Positions 22,271 to 30,784 of a stretch of 32,692 bases of DNA are shown in pieces. How positions within the stretch are numbered: position 1 is the first letter of the stretch; each line of letters starts with the position of its first letter. Both the position numbers and the translations under genes were made by a program. The DNA lies in contig JAUVII010000014.1 in the NCBI GenBank assembly GCA_030592845.1, positions 1 through 32,692 on the forward strand. The letters run 5' to 3'. The notes beneath the pieces were generated by a model. That model was not told where the DNA came from. It saw only the letters and a program-made list of their open reading frames with translations, and searched no databases. Origin of the DNA: Candidatus Krumholzibacteriia bacterium. GTDB lineage: Bacteria; Krumholzibacteriota; Krumholzibacteriia; LZORAL124-64-63.

Positions 22271-23902
22271 ATGAAAAAGACGTTGATCACTCTGCTGACT
22301 CTTATTGCCGTATTCGCCATGGCGACCGGCGCCTTTGCCGAGAAAGACACGGATGCCAAACTCAAGGCTCTGGAGAAGCGTTTGCAAAGTCTGGAGCAGA
22401 AATCCGCCAAGGACCGCATCCAGTGGACGGGCGATCTGCGGGTCGAGGCCCACAGTATTACCGGTGAAGTGGATGCCTATACCGATGGTATGCGTGTCCA
22501 GGCTCTGACCTATGGGGCCATGTTCATGGCCATGAATATGGAAAACCCCACCGACCCCGCTACGATTGACCAGTATATCGGTGAGCATTACGCGGAGTTC
22601 CAGGTATTCCGCTCCATGAACGACTTCCCCGAAGTCAAGGATTGGGTCCAGGAGATGATGGCTACCAATCCCAACATGGGCGCCATGATGATGGCCTTCA
22701 TGCAGGATGCCGCCCGTGAAGGTTTCAAGACCGACAACAGCATCCTCTACACCACCCGCCTGCGCCTGAACATGGACGCCAAAGTGGCCAAGAACGTGGC
22801 CTTCAACGGCCGTTTGAGTATGTACAAGCCCTGGGGTGCTTCCACACAGACAGGCGTTTTCAACGGTCAGGCCAATACCATGAACACCGACGCCGCCTGG
22901 CCCGGAGTTCCGGGTGACGCCACCCTCCGAGTCGACCGCGCCTATTTCACTTGGAAGAACATCGCCGATGTGCCCCTGTACCTCAGCCTGGGCCGCCGCC
23001 CGAGCACCGATGGTCCCCCCATGCACTATCGTAACGATGAAGTGCGCGCGGGCACGCCCATGGGCACCATCATCGACATGCAGTTCGACGGCGCCACGCT
23101 GGGCTACAACTTCGGTTCCAAGACCACGGTCAGGGCCTGCTACGGTCTGGGTTACGAATCCCAGTACGGTAACGGTTCCCTGGACAGGGATGCGGCACTG
23201 AAGGACGCCCACTTCTTCGGATTCAACATCGACGCCTACAACACGCCGGAAATGCAGATCCAGACCACCATCGCCCGGGCTTTCGATATTACCGACGGTT
23301 ACGCCGGCAACATCATCATGCCCAACGATCCGGTGAGCGGACAGGCCATGCCCGGGCCCATCGTGACCAGGTTCAGCCCTTCGGCCAACCTGGGCGACTT
23401 CGACGTAGCCAGCGTTTTGCTGGCCCGTCGTGACGGCCCCATTGACTGGTTCGTGACCGGCAGTTGGAGCCAGAGTCATCCCGATGATGGGGTCACCGGA
23501 CCCTTCGGCGGGTTGATGAGCGGACCCTACGACAATCCCGAGAGCCAGACCGGCGACATGTACTATGTGGGAGCCCGTTTCAACTTCAACGATGAGAAAA
23601 CCAAGGTTGGCCTGGAGTGGAACAAGGGGTCCGAGTACTGGTTCAACTTCGCCCCCAGCCAGGATGACCTCGTTGCTCCCAAGACCAGCACACGCGGTAC
23701 CGTTTGGGAAGGTTACACCACCCACCGCATCAGCCGCCGGTTCGTGGTCAAGCTGGCCTACATCAACTACAATTACGATTACACGGGATCCGGCTGGCAC
23801 GTGGGTGCACCGGCAGAACTGGGCGACACGCCTGCCATCCAGGGCTTCCCCACCTACTCCAAGGTCGGAAAAGTCTCACTGGGCTTCAGCGCCAGGTTCT
23901 AG
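22271..23902 (+). CDS. DUF3373-type outer-membrane beta-barrel porin
   Basis: Outer-membrane protein of 543 residues with a signal peptide (TLITLLTLIAVFAMATGAFA-EK). A short coiled coil follows (KLKALEKRLQSLEQKSAKD), then strand-rich sequence beginning IQWTGDLRVEAHS and ending GKVSLGFSARF, with a terminal Phe as in barrel proteins. The segment RVDRAYFTWKNI and LYLSLGRRPSTDGPPMHYRND, then FDGATLGYNF, matches the DUF3373 porin family as I recall it. A Met-rich stretch at about residues 77-90 and 132-150 is unusual. Its place between two cytochrome genes suggests a channel that serves the respiratory module, for substrate entry or as a porin sheath. The ATG follows GGAGG. Confidence 0.8.
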   Translation: MKKTLITLLTLIAVFAMATGAFAEKDTDAKLKALEKRLQSLEQKSAKDRIQWTGDLRVEAHSITGEVDAYTDGMRVQALTYGAMFMAMNMENPTDPATIDQYIGEHYAEFQVFRSMNDFPEVKDWVQEMMATNPNMGAMMMAFMQDAAREGFKTDNSILYTTRLRLNMDAKVAKNVAFNGRLSMYKPWGASTQTGVFNGQANTMNTDAAWPGVPGDATLRVDRAYFTWKNIADVPLYLSLGRRPSTDGPPMHYRNDEVRAGTPMGTIIDMQFDGATLGYNFGSKTTVRACYGLGYESQYGNGSLDRDAALKDAHFFGFNIDAYNTPEMQIQTTIARAFDITDGYAGNIIMPNDPVSGQAMPGPIVTRFSPSANLGDFDVASVLLARRDGPIDWFVTGSWSQSHPDDGVTGPFGGLMSGPYDNPESQTGDMYYVGARFNFNDEKTKVGLEWNKGSEYWFNFAPSQDDLVAPKTSTRGTVWEGYTTHRISRRFVVKLAYINYNYDYTGSGWHVGAPAELGDTPAIQGFPTYSKVGKVSLGFSARF

Positions 23903-23914
23903 AAGGAGTTTTGC

Positions 23915-25321
23915 ATGAAGTTAGCAGCGACCATTGCGATGTCGCTGGTGATTGTTGTCCTGGCGGCCGGGGATTCCTCGGCCGCCAGGCGTACCTACTC
24001 TCACCAGGACGACTACTTCGAACACTACGAAGGCACGGCCACCTGTCTGGAATGCCACGAGGAAGAAGCCGAGTCCTTTTTCCACAGCCAGCATTACCAG
24101 TGGCGGGGGCAGTCCCCCAACATCGTCAACGCCGATGGTGAGATGCTGGGCAAGATGAACACCATGAACGATTTCTGCACCAACCCCTTGGCCAGTTGGA
24201 TCGGCAACGCCGTGAATGTCGAAGGCAAAGTCATCGCGCAGGGTTGTTCATTGTGCCACGCGGGCCTTGGCAAGAAGCCGTCCCCGGTATTGAGCCGTGA
24301 GCAGCTCGAAAACATCGATTGCCTGATCTGCCACGCATCCGGCTACCGCCGCGACCTCTACCAGGATGAAAATGGCGAGTGGGAATGGCGTCCCATCCTC
24401 TGGAAAAACCAGGTTGGCCTGGATTCGGTTTCCAAACGCATCACCATGCCCGAACGCAAGATGTGCCTGCGCTGTCACGCTGGAGCCGGCGGCGGCCAGA
24501 ACTTCAAGCGCGGCGATATCGAATACGAACTGGCCGACTGTTCGCCCGATTTCGATGTCCACATGGCCACAGAGGGCAACGATTTGCACTGCGTGGATTG
24601 CCACGCGGGCGACGACCACCGGGTCCGTGGACGCGGGTCGGATCTTTCGGGCACCGACAGCCCGGACAACCCTCTGTACTGCACCAGCTGTCACGATGAG
24701 AAGCCACATGGCGTCAAAGCCCTGGACCACCATACGGACCGTCTCAACTGCACCGTCTGCCACATCACGGAATTCGCCAAGTCCGACAAGACGGACATGA
24801 AACGCGACTGGTCGACGCCGCTGCATCACGAGATCGCCAACAAGTATTCCGCCACCATCACCTTTGGTGAAAATGTGGTTCCGGTCTACGCGTGGTTCAA
24901 CGGGAACACCCGCCTGATGAAGATGGGCGACGAGGTGGAGTTCGACGACGACGGCACCGTGACCATCATGGCGCCCCAGGGCAACCGCAAGGACAAGAAG
25001 GCCAAGATCAACGCCTTCAAGCTCCACGAGGGTGTCCTGCCCATTCTCAAGGACCAGAAGTGGCTGATCCCCATCGCCGTGGATGAATTCTTTATCGACG
25101 GTGATATCGAGAAAGGTGTTCGTGAGGGGGCCGCGGCCGCCTACGACATCCACGATCCCGAATACGAGTGGGTCAAGACCAAGCGTTACATGGGAATCTT
25201 CCATGAAGTAAGGCCGGCGGACAAGGCCCTGCAGTGCCTGGACTGCCACCGTGAAGGCGGGCGCATGGACTGGCAGGCGCTGGGATACAAGAAAGATCCT
25301 CTGCTCGACGCCATGGACTGA
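23915..25321 (+). CDS. Octahaem c-type cytochrome, OTR-like family
   Basis: Exported 468-residue protein (signal peptide through DSSA-AR, no lipobox) with eight CxxCH motifs at residues 44, 111, 136, 184, 226, 256, 279 and 441. The order and spacing resemble octahaem tetrathionate reductase (OTR): a first haem followed by a hydrophobic segment with FFHSQHYQW, then MNDFC (Asn85, Cys88), which aligns with the OTR active-site Asn/Cys pair, and GGGQNFKRGD (Lys198), which aligns with the segment carrying the lysine ligand of the catalytic haem. OTR reduces tetrathionate, nitrite and hydroxylamine in vitro; the physiological substrate is uncertain. The OTR aspartate three residues before the lysine is Gln195 here. 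It starts 12 bp after the porin gene behind AAGGAG. Family assignment is from memory of the motifs. Confidence 0.85.
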   Translation: MKLAATIAMSLVIVVLAAGDSSAARRTYSHQDDYFEHYEGTATCLECHEEEAESFFHSQHYQWRGQSPNIVNADGEMLGKMNTMNDFCTNPLASWIGNAVNVEGKVIAQGCSLCHAGLGKKPSPVLSREQLENIDCLICHASGYRRDLYQDENGEWEWRPILWKNQVGLDSVSKRITMPERKMCLRCHAGAGGGQNFKRGDIEYELADCSPDFDVHMATEGNDLHCVDCHAGDDHRVRGRGSDLSGTDSPDNPLYCTSCHDEKPHGVKALDHHTDRLNCTVCHITEFAKSDKTDMKRDWSTPLHHEIANKYSATITFGENVVPVYAWFNGNTRLMKMGDEVEFDDDGTVTIMAPQGNRKDKKAKINAFKLHEGVLPILKDQKWLIPIAVDEFFIDGDIEKGVREGAAAAYDIHDPEYEWVKTKRYMGIFHEVRPADKALQCLDCHREGGRMDWQALGYKKDPLLDAMD

Positions 25322-25341
25322 AGTCCAAAAATAGAATTTGG

Positions 25342-25390
25342 AAAAAACCGGCGCCGCCGTTGAAAAACAACGATGGCGCCGGTTGTTTAT
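25342..25390. terminator. Bidirectional intrinsic terminator
   Basis: AACCGGCGCC (25346-25355) pairs with GGCGCCGGTT (25375-25384), and inside it CGTTG (25358-25362) pairs with CAACG (25368-25372) around an A5 loop. An A-run precedes the stem and TGTTTAT follows, so both strands have a U-tract. It serves the cytochrome operon and the convergent lipoprotein gene. Confidence 0.8.
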
Positions 25391-25392
25391 AA

Positions 25393-26193
25393 TCACTTAC
25401 CGATATATATGTTCTCAACCGGCCAGGCGTCCCAGTTGTCATTGTTATGTGGCTGAGGTACGGCAGTGTTGATCTGGGTTGCCCGAGCATTTCCCCAGGT
25501 CCCCTCGGGATACCCCGTGGCCTCGTGAAGGACACCTTCGGCCTTGCACTTCAGGCCCAGAAACTCGACATACATGTTCTCTTCCGGGAAGAAGCTGACC
25601 TCGATCAGGTCGGGCATCGGCATGCCCGGCTCCGGCATGACGAACTTGAGATTCAGACTCACGGTACCCAGGGCCGGCTCCATCCCGTCATAGGCAACGG
25701 CCTGAGGGGAGTATCCGAACAGGGGGTCCCACGTGTCCCAGTTGAGGCCCCAGATCAAGGCTTCAGTTGCCCTCAGGGTGACATGGACCAAGGCAGTACC
25801 ATCGCCGCGAACCCTTTCGGTCACTTTACCTGTAATTACTGTGCCGATATCGACTGCGCCCCCGGTTTCGCTGTACAGCCAGGCGGCACCCAGACCGGCA
25901 TAATCAGGCCACAGGGCGTACCACGTATCCGGGTTATACCACACGGTGTAGTTGGGCACCGGATCATTGAAAATGAAACACCCGCCTTCACCGTCAGCCC
26001 AACAATAGGTTCCCTGAGCAGCAAGCCAGTCATCGAAGGGACGGGTTACGGCTTTGCCAAGTTCTTCTGTTTTCGAGACACCGGAAGTTGCGGGTTGGGT
26101 CACTTCACTTGAGCAGGATGCCAACAGGGCGATGATGGCAATGGCGATAGCCAGGAAAAGGCCAAGCCTGACAGGATTGGATTTGATATTCAT
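25393..26193 (-). CDS. Lipoprotein of unknown function
   Basis: Predicted lipoprotein of 266 residues with a clear lipobox: LLASC, Cys27, followed by SSE. The mature part is rich in Trp, Tyr and Gly and looks like beta-rich secreted sequence: WYNPDTWYALWPDYAGLGAAWLYSETGGAVDIGT, VTERVRGDGTALVHVTLRATEALIW, MYVEFLGLKCKAEGVLHE. Two further cysteines (CWADGEGGCF) near residues 64-72 could form a disulfide. I do not recognise a family. It has its own upstream region, with GGAGG six bases before the ATG, and converges on the cytochrome operon through a shared terminator. No neighbour suggests a role. Confidence 0.75.
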   Translation of the reverse strand: MNIKSNPVRLGLFLAIAIAIIALLASCSSEVTQPATSGVSKTEELGKAVTRPFDDWLAAQGTYCWADGEGGCFIFNDPVPNYTVWYNPDTWYALWPDYAGLGAAWLYSETGGAVDIGTVITGKVTERVRGDGTALVHVTLRATEALIWGLNWDTWDPLFGYSPQAVAYDGMEPALGTVSLNLKFVMPEPGMPMPDLIEVSFFPEENMYVEFLGLKCKAEGVLHEATGYPEGTWGNARATQINTAVPQPHNNDNWDAWPVENIYIGK

Positions 26194-26423
26194 GGTTTTC
26201 CTCCAAATTATTCTGAACCAGATTAAAAAAAATCAAATTGCCCTGAAACCGGAAGACCCCCTTTCCGAATCAAGTGATAATGGTACACAGGACGCTTGGC
26301 CCTGAAATATTTTCATGGGTTATGGCAGAAAATTATGTATCGTCAATTCCAGGGACTCCTCCAGATTCCCTGGTTTAAGTGCGAAAGGCACTCAATAGAA
26401 AACAAATTATCACAATCAAATTA

Positions 26424-26442
26424 CCGATTCAAGGGTAATCGG
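26424..26442 (-). terminator. Terminator hairpin of the efflux operon
   Basis: On the minus strand CCGATT and AATCGG (26437-26442 with 26424-26429, loop ACCCTTG) form a 6-bp stem starting 5 bases after the RND stop codon, followed by TAATTTGATT. An alternative pairing ATTACC/GGTAAT overlaps it. Moderate support. Confidence 0.4.
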
Positions 26443-26447
26443 CGTTG

Positions 26448-29400
26448 TCAGGCCTTTGGCTGGTGCCACCAACCCCAGAGGATGAATCCGAAAAACCTCT
26501 TGATGGGATCCAGGGTCGAGTACATGACCGGCACCACCACGAGCGTCAGGAAGGTGGCCACGGTCAACCCCCAAATCACCGCGACACCCATCGGCCCCCA
26601 CCACTGGCTCGACTCGCCGCCAATGACAATCGCCCTGCTGAAGTTCCCGCTGAACAGCGCGCTGAAATCGATGGCCAAACCCGTAGTTAGAGGAATCAGC
26701 CCCAGGATCGTGGTCACGGCGGTCAGGATCACCGGACGGAACCTTGTCATACCCGCATGAATGATGGCCTCGGTTTTGGCCATGCCGCGTTCCCGCAACT
26801 GGATGATGTAGGTCAGCATCACGATAGCGTTGTTCACCACGATCCCCGCCAGCGAAATGACCCCCACTCCCGTCATGATAATGCCGAAGGGAGTGTGGGT
26901 GATCATCAACCCGGCCAAAACCCCGATGAGGGACAGGATCACACTGAACAGGATGACCACCGGCACCGTCACCGAACTGAACTGGCTGACCAACACCACG
27001 AAAATCAGCATGATGGCGATCATGAAGGCGTTTTGGATGAAATCGGACGCTTCCTTCTGATCCTCGCTTTCCCCGGTGTACTCCAGGGAATAGCCAGGCG
27101 GCAACTTGAAGTCCTTGAGATCTTCCTGCACCAGTGCAAGCAGGGCATTGCCGTTGAAGCCTCCGCCCACTTCGGCGCTCACCGTTACCACCCGGCGGGC
27201 GTCGATCCGGGTGATGGCAGCCAGGCCTGTGCCGAACTCCACCCGCGCGAAGGCCGACAATGGTACGGTATTGCCTTCATAGAAGACCGTGGCGTTTTCC
27301 ACATCCTCCACTTTGCCGCGGAAAGGCTGCAGATAGCGCACAATGATGTCGTACTCGTCTTCACCCACCCGATACTTGGAGACTTCGGTCCCGTGCAGCG
27401 CGGTCCGTATTGTTCCCGCGATGTCGAAGGTACGCAAACCGTAGCGGCCGGCCTTTTCGACATCCGGTATGACCCGCAGTTCCGGCAGGGACCGGTCGTA
27501 GTTGTCCATTATGTCGACCAGACCATTTATGTTACGGAGGCGTTCCTGGATATCGGCGGCAATCCCGCCCAGGACGTTGAAGTCGTCCCCGGTAATTTCG
27601 ATGTTGACCGGGGCGCCGGTGGGTGGGCCATTCTCCATCTTCTGGACCGTAAGCCGGGCGCCGGTGAACGCGGACAGACGCTCCCGCAGTTGATCCAGGG
27701 ACACCTGCGATGACTGACTGCGATCGACAATGTCGACAAATTCAATGGTTACGGATCCCTGATGCGAAGGCAGGGACCCGCCACCGCCCTGTTGGTCGAT
27801 AGGCGTTCCCACCGAAGTGGCATAGGCCTTCAGATCGGGCAATTCCGCCACTTGTTCTTCCACGGTTTTTGCATAGTGGTCAGTCATTTCGATGCGGGTC
27901 CCACTGGGCGCATCGATGTTGACGTTGGCAAATTTGGGCTCGGTGTCGGGAAAGAGCTCTACGCCGGCGTTGAATTTCAGGAACAGGATGAAAACCACCA
28001 GGAGCAACAGGTTCATGCCCATGATGACGGGGAACCGGTGGGACAGGGCCCACGTGAGTACCGGGCGGTAGGTCCTCTGCCCATAAGCGATCAATTTGTC
28101 CCCGAGAAGCATCTTCTCCCCCTCGGCGCGGGGAACCCCCATGAAGCGGGAGCACAGGACCGGGTTGAAGATCATGGCCACCAGGAGCGAAGACGACAGG
28201 GTGATCACCAGGGTGATGGGCAAGTATTTCATAAACTCGCCCATGACGCCGGGCCAAAGCACCATCGGTCCGAAAGCGCAGATGGTGGTCAGGGTGGAGG
28301 CGATGACTGCTCCGGCCACCTGCGCGGTGCCGACGCTGGCCGCCTCGTCCGATGTTTTCCCTTTGCCCCGGTGGCGGTAGATGTTTTCCACGATCACGAT
28401 GGCGTTGTCCACCAGCATGCCGAGAGCCAGGATGAGGCTGAACAACACGACCATGTTCAAGGTGATACCCATGGCGGCCAGTACGATGAAGCTGATCAAC
28501 ATCGAAAACGGAATGGCGATGCCCACGAAAATCGCGTTGCGGACACCGAAGAAGGCCAGCAGCACAATCACCACCAGGATCAGGCCGCTGAGAATGTTGT
28601 TCTCCAGTTCCGATACCATTCTTTTGATTTCCACCGACTGGTCGGCCACCACGTTGACTTCCACACCGGCCGGGAAAGTGGGTTTCAGCCGTTCGATCGT
28701 TGCCTGAACCTCCTCGGCAATCTCAATGATGTTTTCCCCGCTGCGTTTCTTCACAACCAGGGTCACGGCGTCGCGTCCACCGACGCGGCTGATCGTTTCC
28801 CGATCCTTCACCCCGAACCGGACCGTGGCCACGTCGCGCACATAGACCGGCGGATCGATGCCCAGGTTGACGACGAAATCAAGGATCTCCTCGACGGTTT
28901 CCACTTCGCCGGGAACACGGACCTGGTAATCGTAGACGCCCAGGGAAAGTTTCCCCCCGGGGATCGTCATGTTCTGAAGCGCCACCGCATCCTGCACATC
29001 AAGGAGGGCCAGGTCGTAGTAGGCGAGTTTTTCCGGGTCCACATCGACCTGGACCTCGTTTTCGATGCCACCGACGAGATCGACACCCAGAATCCCCTTG
29101 ATCTGTTCCAACTCCTCCTGCAGGTCCTCACCAAGTTTTTTCAAAAGGAAAAGGTCGATATCTCCGGCAAGGTTGACCTGCATGACCGGAAACAAATCCG
29201 ACGCGCTGACTTCCTGCACCACCAGGTCGTTGCGGGGGTCGGTGGGCAAATCGGGCTTGGCCAGTTCCACCCGGTCGCGGACCGATTGAAGGGCGTCGCT
29301 CATGTCCACCTTGGACTCGAATTCCATGGTGATGACCGACATGCCGTAGGAAGAAGAACTGGTCATCTCCTTCAGGTCCTCCACACCCTTTAATTGCTGT

Positions 29401-29603
29401 TCGAGTTTGCGGGTGACCAGGTTCTCCATGTCCTCGGGACTGGTGCCGGCATAGGGCGCCATGACCATGACGAAGGGGATCTTGACATCGGGTGAAGACT
29501 CCCGCGGCAAACCCAGATAGGACTTCAGCCCCATCACGAAAATGATGAACATGAAGGCGAAAATCATGGGATACCGGCGGATTGCTCCGTTGGTGATCTT
29601 CAT
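26448..29603 (-). CDS. RND efflux transporter, AcrB-like inner-membrane pump
   Basis: Proton-driven inner-membrane transporter of 1051 residues, normal for the hydrophobe/amphiphile RND family. The N-terminal transmembrane helix and the porter start (LPRESSPDVKIPFVMVMAPYAGTSPEDMENLVTRKLEQQL) are typical. The proton-relay helix reads LALGMLVDNAIVIVENIYRHRG, with one Asp and then Asn in place of the AcrB Asp-Asp pair, as in many non-enterobacterial members. A second porter half (FPDTEPKFANVNIDAPSGT, GTPIDQQGGGGS) and TM10-12 follow (GVGVISLAGIVVNNAIVMLTYIIQLRERG, LTAVTTILGLIPLT). The ATG overlaps the MFP stop codon by four bases (ATGA), so the two are co-translated. The substrate is unknown. 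It is the last gene of the efflux operon. Confidence 0.96.
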   Translation of the reverse strand: MKITNGAIRRYPMIFAFMFIIFVMGLKSYLGLPRESSPDVKIPFVMVMAPYAGTSPEDMENLVTRKLEQQLKGVEDLKEMTSSSSYGMSVITMEFESKVDMSDALQSVRDRVELAKPDLPTDPRNDLVVQEVSASDLFPVMQVNLAGDIDLFLLKKLGEDLQEELEQIKGILGVDLVGGIENEVQVDVDPEKLAYYDLALLDVQDAVALQNMTIPGGKLSLGVYDYQVRVPGEVETVEEILDFVVNLGIDPPVYVRDVATVRFGVKDRETISRVGGRDAVTLVVKKRSGENIIEIAEEVQATIERLKPTFPAGVEVNVVADQSVEIKRMVSELENNILSGLILVVIVLLAFFGVRNAIFVGIAIPFSMLISFIVLAAMGITLNMVVLFSLILALGMLVDNAIVIVENIYRHRGKGKTSDEAASVGTAQVAGAVIASTLTTICAFGPMVLWPGVMGEFMKYLPITLVITLSSSLLVAMIFNPVLCSRFMGVPRAEGEKMLLGDKLIAYGQRTYRPVLTWALSHRFPVIMGMNLLLLVVFILFLKFNAGVELFPDTEPKFANVNIDAPSGTRIEMTDHYAKTVEEQVAELPDLKAYATSVGTPIDQQGGGGSLPSHQGSVTIEFVDIVDRSQSSQVSLDQLRERLSAFTGARLTVQKMENGPPTGAPVNIEITGDDFNVLGGIAADIQERLRNINGLVDIMDNYDRSLPELRVIPDVEKAGRYGLRTFDIAGTIRTALHGTEVSKYRVGEDEYDIIVRYLQPFRGKVEDVENATVFYEGNTVPLSAFARVEFGTGLAAITRIDARRVVTVSAEVGGGFNGNALLALVQEDLKDFKLPPGYSLEYTGESEDQKEASDFIQNAFMIAIMLIFVVLVSQFSSVTVPVVILFSVILSLIGVLAGLMITHTPFGIIMTGVGVISLAGIVVNNAIVMLTYIIQLRERGMAKTEAIIHAGMTRFRPVILTAVTTILGLIPLTTGLAIDFSALFSGNFSRAIVIGGESSQWWGPMGVAVIWGLTVATFLTLVVVPVMYSTLDPIKRFFGFILWGWWHQPKA

Positions 29604-30784
29604 TTTCCAGCCTCCACCTTGGAACCGGACAGGGAATTACCTGAATCGTCTCCCTGCTCAGTGATCCTGGTCCCGGAACCGGAGCCGAGAACCTCGGGGG
29701 GATCATCGTTCGTGGACCCGTCCCGGGCCGAAGCCTTTTCGGTTACACGGACCAGACTGCCGTCCCGCAGGTCGCGGTGGCCACGGACAACCAGAAGATC
29801 GCCTGGTTCAAGCCCACCCCGGACTACAACCATGACACCCTGGTCCTCGCCCAGTTCCAGGCGATGAAGAACCGCGCGGTCACCTTCGACGACATAGGCG
29901 ATCGGTCCGACGCGTCCCGGAAGGATGGCGTCCCTGGGGATGGCCACCACATCGAACACCAGATTTTTTTCCAGGCGGGCCCGTCCGATAACCCCGCTGT
30001 GAAATTTCAGGTCGGGGTTGGGGATTTCTATCTCCACCTTGAACTTGCCGGTCATCCGGTCGGCTTCGAATCCGACCCAGGAAACCATCCCGTGAGCGCG
30101 TTCCCGTGATTCCCCCATCTTGATGGTCGCCTTGTCTCCCACGCCGACCCATTGCACCTGCGAATCGGTGAGGTAGGTTTCAAGTTTAAGGGTGTAGGGG
30201 TCCAGAATGCGAGCCACCCGTTGCCCGGGGATCACCAACTGGCCGAGTTCGACATACCGATCGACCAGGACGCCGTCGAAGGGCGCCTTGATACCGGCCC
30301 GTTCATACCGTTCACGCAAAACCTCGACCCGGGAATCCGCCAGGGCGTGGCTGCTTTCCGCAGTCAACAATTCGATGCGGCTAACCTTGCCCGCCTTGTG
30401 CAACTGTCTGACCTTGTCGAGGTTGTAGTCTTCAAGAGCAAAGGAAGCCTCGGCCGCTTTCAACTCCGACTTGAGAATGTCCCGTTCAATGACCAGCACG
30501 GTTTTCCCTTTTCCCACAGCCTGGCCCTTGTCCACGGGCAGGGCCACCACGGGACCGCTCTCCTGAGCGCTCAGGTCCGTACCTCGGACCGGGGCCACGG
30601 GCCCGGAAATCTCGAAGAATTCCGCAATCGTTTCGGAGCCCAGTTCCAGGATCCTGACATTGCGGGGGTTCTCCCCACTTGATTCACTCTGGGTTTGTTC
30701 ACTGCAACCGGCGGCCAGGAGCATAGCTCCGAACAACAGGACGGCGGACACAAGGCCGGTCATTTTTCGTTTTTCACAACTCAT
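29600..30784 (-). CDS. RND periplasmic adaptor (membrane fusion protein), lipoprotein
   Basis: Adaptor that links the inner-membrane pump to the outer-membrane channel, 394 residues. Lipobox LLAAGC with Cys27. The lipoyl-like half motif ESGPVVALPVDKGQAVGKGKTVLVIE and its partner GIKAPFDGVLVDRYVELGQLVIPGQ flank a short alpha-hairpin (ELKAAEASFALEDYNLDKVRQLHKAGKVS). The beta-barrel and membrane-proximal domains follow (LETYLTDSQVQWVGVGDKATIKM; VVAIPRDAIL; VVRGGLEPGDLLVVRG). The C-terminal 50 residues are low-complexity and hydrophilic (SARDGSTNDDPPEV), probably disordered and longer than usual. It overlaps tolC upstream (ATGA) and the pump gene downstream (ATGA). Confidence 0.95.
   Translation of the reverse strand: MSCEKRKMTGLVSAVLLFGAMLLAAGCSEQTQSESSGENPRNVRILELGSETIAEFFEISGPVAPVRGTDLSAQESGPVVALPVDKGQAVGKGKTVLVIERDILKSELKAAEASFALEDYNLDKVRQLHKAGKVSRIELLTAESSHALADSRVEVLRERYERAGIKAPFDGVLVDRYVELGQLVIPGQRVARILDPYTLKLETYLTDSQVQWVGVGDKATIKMGESRERAHGMVSWVGFEADRMTGKFKVEIEIPNPDLKFHSGVIGRARLEKNLVFDVVAIPRDAILPGRVGPIAYVVEGDRAVLHRLELGEDQGVMVVVRGGLEPGDLLVVRGHRDLRDGSLVRVTEKASARDGSTNDDPPEVLGSGSGTRITEQGDDSGNSLSGSKVEAGK

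Noticed and set aside
22214-23800. Long minus-strand open frame (528 codons) opposite the porin gene
   Set aside because: It is a shadow of the GC-rich porin gene: the plus strand has a signal peptide, RBS and family motifs, while the minus product is Gly/His/Val-rich with no domain and no RBS.
24248-25396. Minus-strand open frame (382 codons) opposite the octahaem cytochrome gene
   Set aside because: The plus strand has eight CxxCH motifs and a signal peptide. The minus frame also runs through the terminator hairpin.
26349-26373. Inverted repeat CCAGGGA/TCCCTGG between the lipoprotein and the efflux operon
   Set aside because: A perfect 7-bp stem, but it is upstream of the minus-strand lipoprotein gene and 75 bp past the closer hairpin after the pump gene, with no U-tract on the relevant strand. 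It is not needed to explain either gene.
27762-29393. Long plus-strand open frame (543 codons) opposite the RND pump gene
   Set aside because: Antisense shadow of a well-supported RND transporter. Its product is His/Asp/Gln-rich low-complexity sequence without recognisable features.
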